A stretch of 64,000 bases of DNA, from the NCBI RefSeq assembly GCF_051020765.1, contig NW_027469098.1, positions 62,001 to 126,000 of the forward strand. The letters run 5' to 3'. The notes below the pieces were generated by a model, which was not told the origin of the DNA, did not search any database, and worked only from the letters and a program-made list of their open reading frames with translations. The position numbers and the translations under genes are program-made. The DNA comes from Lasioglossum baleicum. Its lineage: Eukaryota > Arthropoda > Insecta > Hymenoptera > Halictidae. Shown piece after piece: positions 62,765-64,000 of this stretch; positions within the stretch are counted from its first letter, which is position 1; each line of letters begins with the position of its first letter.

Positions 62765-63161
62765 TACCTTCGAGCGACGATTCTTTGACGAATCCGCAGA
62801 CGTCCATACCGCGCGGGTTTGGCGGGATTGTATCGGGATCGACTCCGATCGGTACGTTGCCGCAGTTCGCCTCGCAAACGTATCCGCAGGATCTCGACCA
62901 GGCGCGATGCTCCTTCATGGGATCGTCGTCCTCTTCCCATCGAGTCAGCTGTATGCCGCATTCAAAACATTCGACGAAATCCTCATCACCCAGATGGAAA
63001 AATCCTGCGATGGCGAGTTTTTCAGGCTGAACGATGTGCGAGTAACGCCAGTTGCGGAAACTTTGGAGTCTGTCGCGCTCGAGACGATAATCGGGTGCTG
63101 CTGTGGGATTCTGATCGGTTGTTGCTACGGCTGCAGAATCCATCTCTGATTTCGCAATCAT
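62760..63161 (-). CDS. Single-BIR (IAP repeat) protein, minus-strand paralogue
   Basis: From the Met at 63161 this is a 133-residue protein with one BIR domain: RDRLQSF, LAIAGFF, and the zinc signature C65-x2-C68-x16-H85-x6-C92, again with a Trp and a DDDP turn before the His. The tail CGNVPIG...PRGMDVCGF matches the + strand copy and extends about ten residues further. No RING domain is present. An in-frame Met at 63224 would add 21 residues (154 in total) starting 9 bp after the upstream stop. I prefer 63161, because the extra residues look like translated leader and a good 3' splice site (CTTTTTACTTTCCGCATAG, AG at 63173-63172) lies just before it; Met at 63143 is also possible. The exonuclease-like gene lies upstream on the same strand, as in the + cassette. 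A TATAAAA at 63238-63232 overlaps that gene's stop and could be its own promoter. Confidence 0.88.
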   Translation of the reverse strand: MIAKSEMDSAAVATTDQNPTAAPDYRLERDRLQSFRNWRYSHIVQPEKLAIAGFFHLGDEDFVECFECGIQLTRWEEDDDPMKEHRAWSRSCGYVCEANCGNVPIGVDPDTIPPNPRGMDVCGFVKESSLEGK

Positions 63162-63233
63162 TATGAAAACACTATGCGGAAAGTAAAAAGAGTTGTTGTG
63201 TTTTTTGGCGTGGAAAAAATTCAAAGTTGCGTT

Positions 63234-63785
63234 TTATAACTGATACTTTGCATGTTTTTTATAATTGTTAACCCATGCTTGAAATGTTTGCACTTCGCGC
63301 AGACAGCAATGGTATGTAGCGTTATTTGTTGGTCGCCAACAGTGAAGTCGACACGGTTCACCGTTGACAATTTCATACACGGGATCACGAACTAGTACAT
63401 CATATTTCGGACAGTTGAAATCTTCTAAATTTATGGAGTTTATTTTCATTTTCCGAAGGATGTCTCTCTCGAAACATCCTCCTTTGTATGCTACGACGGG
63501 ATTCGCGTAATCACGCACAAAACTTTGTATAATTTTGAATATATCATTCTGTTGATATTTTTCATAGCCGAAATCTTTAAATGGAATCCCGTGTATGAAG
63601 TTGCTGACATACCATGCAGACTTTCTGTCGGCGTCGGATAAACAATGAAAGTTCTTCCCTAAGCGAAATTCAGAGAGTTCGAACGAGCCGTCGTGACAAA
63701 CATCGATAATGGCCAATTCTTTGCATATAAAATTTTTTTCTACAATGAATCCGTCCATGTCAATGATTTGAGTGATTCGATCCAT
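63234..63785 (-). CDS. Exonuclease-like (RNase H/DnaQ-fold-like) protein, minus-strand paralogue
   Basis: A 183-residue paralogue of the protein at 59969-60490, matching at roughly half of its positions by eye over the full length. Shared blocks are QI-D-DGF (6-13), ELAII (23-27), HDGSFE (31-36), IHGIPFKDFG (64-73), VAYKGG-FE (98-106), CPKY (125-128), LHC (147-149) and HC-L--V (159-165). D9 and D11 correspond to a motif I position, and E106 to motif II. H159 has no Asp in the expected motif III position, so catalysis is doubtful here too. The Cys/His set C125, C145, H148, C149, H159, C160 is conserved. The start ATG directly follows a 3' splice-like TTTATGTAG, with a GTGAGT donor 59 bp upstream, which fixes the first coding exon. 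The BIR gene follows downstream on the same strand. The role is unknown; conservation of the pair implies linked function. Confidence 0.75.
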   Translation of the reverse strand: MDRITQIIDMDGFIVEKNFICKELAIIDVCHDGSFELSEFRLGKNFHCLSDADRKSAWYVSNFIHGIPFKDFGYEKYQQNDIFKIIQSFVRDYANPVVAYKGGCFERDILRKMKINSINLEDFNCPKYDVLVRDPVYEIVNGEPCRLHCWRPTNNATYHCCLREVQTFQAWVNNYKKHAKYQL

Positions 63786-63844
63786 CTACATAAAGAAAGT
63801 TTTTTTATCAAATTTTCAATCACTTACTAATTTTTTATACTCAC
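63786..63844 (-). other. Candidate 59-bp 5'-UTR intron of the minus cassette
   Basis: On the minus strand AACG is followed by GTGAGTATAA (GT at 63844-63843), and TTTCTTTATGTAG (AG at 63787-63786) abuts the ATG. Both ends match the splice consensus and the size is typical of insect introns. The + cassette has the same acceptor placement, so an intron just before the start codon is probably ancestral to both copies. Confidence 0.6.
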
Positions 63845-64000
63845 CGTTGAAGAAAAGGATGGGATGATAAAAAACACACGATGTAACTCCGTATAGCGAC
63901 CGTGATTTTCAACGTTTGTTATGATATAACTTCGTACAACGACTGTGACGAGCAATTTATAATGAATACCCCTACCACTAATTCAAAAATCTATGGGGAG
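63845..64000 (-). promoter_or_regulatory. Promoter and leader of the minus cassette
   Basis: TATAAAT at 63961-63955 would place transcription start near 63930, giving an untranslated first exon of about 85 bases up to the splice donor at 63844. Two imperfect 26-bp direct repeats (63880-63905 and 63923-63948, five differences, 43 bp apart) with a GTCG-TACG-AGTTA core lie in this leader. The 12-mer AACGTTGAAAAT between them is shared with the upstream region of the + cassette. Confidence 0.45.

Larger units (their letters stand above)
62660..63983. repeat. Inverted repeats flanking the minus-strand cassette
   Basis: ATTAGTGGTAGGG at 62660-62672 is exactly matched in inverse orientation at 63971-63983. 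The match continues imperfectly inward (ATTCTTCATTAT against GTATTCATTAT). The two arms enclose the complete minus-strand gene pair in about 1.32 kb, with the outer arm just beyond the TATAAAT. They could be terminal repeats of a mobile unit or shared regulatory DNA. No target-site duplication can be verified. Confidence 0.45.

Noticed and set aside
62749..63166. Several + strand reading frames (62749-63030, 62819-63166, 62907-63149) and a minus frame at 62764-62961
   Set aside because: They are shadows of the minus-strand BIR gene in other frames; none shows a domain, while the BIR frame has complete zinc ligands.

Overview
The window looks like arthropod nuclear DNA, most plausibly an insect. 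The evidence is AT-rich non-coding DNA, a short GT-AG intron candidate in a 5' UTR, AATAAA polyadenylation signals and single-BIR proteins. No bacterial gene, rRNA or tRNA is visible, and the species cannot be named from the sequence.

Positions 1-58475 (91 percent of the window) are one head-to-tail satellite of the 7-bp unit GCGTTAT. It is not a plain microsatellite. Long pure stretches are broken by a limited set of variant modules that recur in the same order, giving higher-order repeats of about 0.4-7 kb and larger duplications (about 6.24 kb at 9.8k/16.0k, about 14.9 kb apart at 24.6k/39.5k, about 3.1-3.3 kb at 42k/45k/48.5k). Almost every variant is an in-register 7-bp substitution. The spacings between 31 copies of one marker show only ten 1-bp phase losses, all at the same 6-bp unit. 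The unit has no stop in any + frame, so the very long plus-strand reading frames there are a by-product and are not annotated as genes.

Positions 58476-64000 are ordinary-complexity DNA. First comes a small array of 112-bp repeats (58561-59385) packed with bZIP-type binding motifs (CRE-like, AP-1-like, C/EBP-like) and a GC box. Next is a two-gene cassette on the + strand: an exonuclease-like (RNase H/DnaQ-fold-like) protein at 59969-60490, then a single-BIR protein at 60512-60862. A 1.9-kb spacer follows, holding diverged relatives of the same repeats, a near-palindrome, hairpins and a (TC)19 tract. Then a second copy of the cassette lies on the - strand: BIR at 62760-63161 and exonuclease-like at 63234-63785. 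The two cassettes converge tail-to-tail, keep the same gene order, and differ by roughly half of their residues, so they are old, maintained paralogues.

The most interesting possibility is the combination of a conserved nuclease-like plus BIR pair with flanking repeats rich in CRE- and AP-1-type sites and imperfect palindromes. This resembles baculovirus homologous regions and apoptosis-inhibitor genes in general design. It may be an endogenised viral or mobile cassette beside a satellite block, but this is inference from architecture alone.
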